This document shows, one piece after another, positions 62,420 to 64,000 of a stretch of DNA of 64,000 nucleotides. Under the pieces are notes generated by a model. The model was not told where the DNA came from. It did no database searches and worked only from the letters and a program-made list of their open reading frames with translations. Positions within the stretch are counted from its first letter, which is position 1. Every line of letters starts with the position of its first letter. The DNA is from an uncultured Lachnospiraceae bacterium (GTDB lineage Bacteria > Bacillota > Clostridia > Lachnospirales > Lachnospiraceae), in NCBI GenBank assembly GCA_910579465.1, contig CAJTUB010000004.1:186436-250435 (forward strand). Reading direction: 5' to 3'. Position numbers and translations under genes: made by a program.

Positions 62420-64000
62420 ATGACAAAACAGGAATTTCGGGAATTAGCAGAGCAGAGGCTGGTCTTTCTGGACGGGGCAACCGGCAGTAATCTGCAGCGT
62501 GCGGGAATGCCGGCAGGTGTCTGCCCGGAGGTATGGATTCTGGAGCATCCGGACTGCTTTATCCACCTGCAGAAGAGCTATCTGCACCGGGGAACCGATA
62601 TTCTTTATGCACCGACCTTTACGGCAAACCGGATTAAACTGGCGGAGTACGGACTGGAAGGCAGACTGGAAGAAATAAACCGGGGGCTGGTAGAGCTGAG
62701 CAAACGTGCCGTCGGCGAGTATGTGGTAGAACAGCGCAATGCGCAGATGATTCCGTATATTGCCGGGGATGTAACCATGACAGGGCAGCTTCTTGCGCCG
62801 CTCGGACCGCTTTCCTTTGAACAGGCGGTGGAGATTTATAAAGAACAGATGCAGCTGCTTGTTTCCGCAGGAGTGGACCTGTTTGTCATCGAGACAATGA
62901 TGAGCTTGCAGGAGGCACGCGCGGCGCTGCTTGCAGCAGGGGAAATCTGCAGTCTCCCGGTGATGGTGACGATGACCTTTGATGAGACTGCGCATACGCT
63001 TTACGGGACAGAGCCGGAGACGGCAATGCTTGTACTGCAGGGGCTTGGTGCAGATGCGGTCGGGGTCAATTGCGGTGCAGGGCCGGAACGGAGTGAGGAA
63101 ATTGTGCGCAGAATGAAGGCGGTAGCAAATGTTCCGGTGATTGCAAAGCCGAATGCGGGGCTGCCGCGTTTTATCGACGGGGAGACCGTTTACGACCAGG
63201 GGCCGGAGCAGTTTGCAGAGGGAATGAAGCGCCTTGTGTCCGCGGGAGCCGGGATTTTGGGCGGCTGCTGCGGTACGACGCCGGAGCATATCGAATATTT
63301 GTGTGAAGCGCTTTCCAAGACCTATCCGCCGCATATTTCAGAAACACGGGTCAGTGCGGTTACCAATGAACGCCGCGCTGTGTATGTATCCTTGGATGGT
63401 TCCTTCCTGCCGGTGGGTGAACGCATCAACCCGACAGGCAAGAAGGCGTTCCAGGAGGCATTGCGTGCGGGGGATACCTCGATGGCAGCGGCATTTGCCG
63501 CAGAGCAGGAGGAGAACGGCGCGGCAGTGTTGGATGTCAATGTAGGAATGGGAGGAATTGACGAAAAGCAGATGATGTGCCGGATTGTTGAGGAGATAAC
63601 GCAGACGGTCAACCTCCCGCTTTCCATCGATACGAGCGACGTATCGGTCATGGAGGCGGCACTCCGGATTTATCCGGGACGTGCGCTTGTCAATTCGGTT
63701 TCACTGGAGGAAGGACGCGCGGAGCTTTTGTTTCCGCTTGTGAAAAAGTACGGCGCGATGGCAGTCGTGCTTCCGCTTGCCAGTACGGGACTCCCGAAGG
63801 ATGCCAAGGAGCGCAGGGAGAATCTCCGCATGCTGGTAAAGAAGGCAGAGGAATACGGGATTCCGAAAGAATCCCTTGTAGCGGACGGTCTTGTGATGAC
63901 AGTAGGCGCAAAGCCGGATGCCGCGCTGGAGGCGCTGGATACGATACGTTACTGCAGGGAGGAGCTTGGGATAGCCACTATCTGCGGGCTTTCTAACATT
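62420..64000 (+). CDS. metH: Methionine synthase, 5' part (cut by window end)
   Basis: 527 codons to the window edge. The homocysteine-binding domain (about 10-300) has LDGATGSNLQRAG, VGVNCGAGP and the zinc cysteines GGCCGTTPEH. The pterin-binding domain begins near 330 (GERINPTGKKAFQEALRAG, LDVNVGMGGIDE, SIDTSD) and is running at the end. The cobalamin part is outside the window. ATG 62420 follows CGGAGAC. It uses the MetF product to make methionine. Confidence 0.93.
   Translation, partial: MTKQEFRELAEQRLVFLDGATGSNLQRAGMPAGVCPEVWILEHPDCFIHLQKSYLHRGTDILYAPTFTANRIKLAEYGLEGRLEEINRGLVELSKRAVGEYVVEQRNAQMIPYIAGDVTMTGQLLAPLGPLSFEQAVEIYKEQMQLLVSAGVDLFVIETMMSLQEARAALLAAGEICSLPVMVTMTFDETAHTLYGTEPETAMLVLQGLGADAVGVNCGAGPERSEEIVRRMKAVANVPVIAKPNAGLPRFIDGETVYDQGPEQFAEGMKRLVSAGAGILGGCCGTTPEHIEYLCEALSKTYPPHISETRVSAVTNERRAVYVSLDGSFLPVGERINPTGKKAFQEALRAGDTSMAAAFAAEQEENGAAVLDVNVGMGGIDEKQMMCRIVEEITQTVNLPLSIDTSDVSVMEAALRIYPGRALVNSVSLEEGRAELLFPLVKKYGAMAVVLPLASTGLPKDAKERRENLRMLVKKAEEYGIPKESLVADGLVMTVGAKPDAALEALDTIRYCREELGIATICGLSNI

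Noticed and set aside
62234..62420. Programmed stop-codon readthrough between metF and metH
   Set aside because: The open frame is expected in a purine-rich tract where stops are rare, and metH has its own start and a plausible ribosome binding site; kept only as a query.
62444..63334. 296-codon minus-strand frame inside metH
   Set aside because: Lies antisense to clear MetH motifs and is a composition artefact.

Overview
The window looks like a chromosomal segment of a spore-forming, Gram-positive member of the Clostridia, most likely Lachnospiraceae. The grounds are the germination protease gpr next to spoIIP, strong AGGAGG ribosome binding sites, TTGACA/TATAAT promoters, an L-box (lysine riboswitch) in front of dapA, a Gram-positive BirA box in front of birA-bioY, a flavodiiron protein (anaerobic lifestyle), and purine-rich, moderately GC-rich coding sequence. 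No ribosomal RNA, tRNA, CRISPR array, integrase or transposase was found.

Layout. 1-2.7 kb: promoter, lysine riboswitch and terminator, a long hairpin, an array of about seven 78-bp direct repeats, then dapA-dapB (lysine/diaminopimelate synthesis). 2.9-6.2 kb: a secreted Ig-like protein (minus strand) and an OmpR-type response regulator/histidine kinase pair. 6.4-12.5 kb: an unusual two-gene unit, a 1383-residue membrane-anchored von Willebrand A protein and a 632-residue secreted, C-terminally anchored protein. 12.6-19.7 kb: a YicI-like GH31 glycosidase, a solute-binding lipoprotein, an HD-GYP signalling protein, a small acidic protein and a lipoprotein. 19.8-23.6 kb: a MarR/flavin-barrel operon with a clear operator-promoter, a CofE-like ligase, and a guaA whose glutaminase domain is cut down.

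23.6-35.0 kb is a visibly AT-richer accessory island immediately 3' of guaA. All genes point the same way. It mixes small intact genes (two GNATs, HAD, a HIT-like protein, HD hydrolase, DUF4062, P-loop kinase) with many gene fragments (Nudix, KilA-N, zinc ribbon, GNAT, an amber-interrupted ORF). It ends in an NgoMIV-type restriction-modification pair whose promoter carries a Gram-positive LexA-type box. 35.2-40.6 kb: an XRE regulator, an S51 peptidase, DUF2262 and DUF5984 proteins, an acyltransferase and a Nudix hydrolase.

40.7-46.7 kb: a second two-component system with a downstream ABC exporter of the Bce/FtsX kind. Here the regulator and kinase genes are separated by an oppositely oriented AbrB-PIN toxin-antitoxin module with a frameshifted toxin. 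46.7-51.9 kb (minus): a five-gene ABC-2 transporter operon controlled by a perfect palindrome over its promoter. 51.9-53.5 kb (minus): hisS and rpsT. 53.9-57.3 kb: gpr, spoIIP and a flavodiiron protein. 57.4-59.2 kb (minus): a FliK-like protein. 59.5-61.2 kb: BirA box, birA, bioY. 61.4 kb to the end: metF and the 5' part of metH (folate and methionine metabolism).

All calls were made by reading the sequence; no database search was run.
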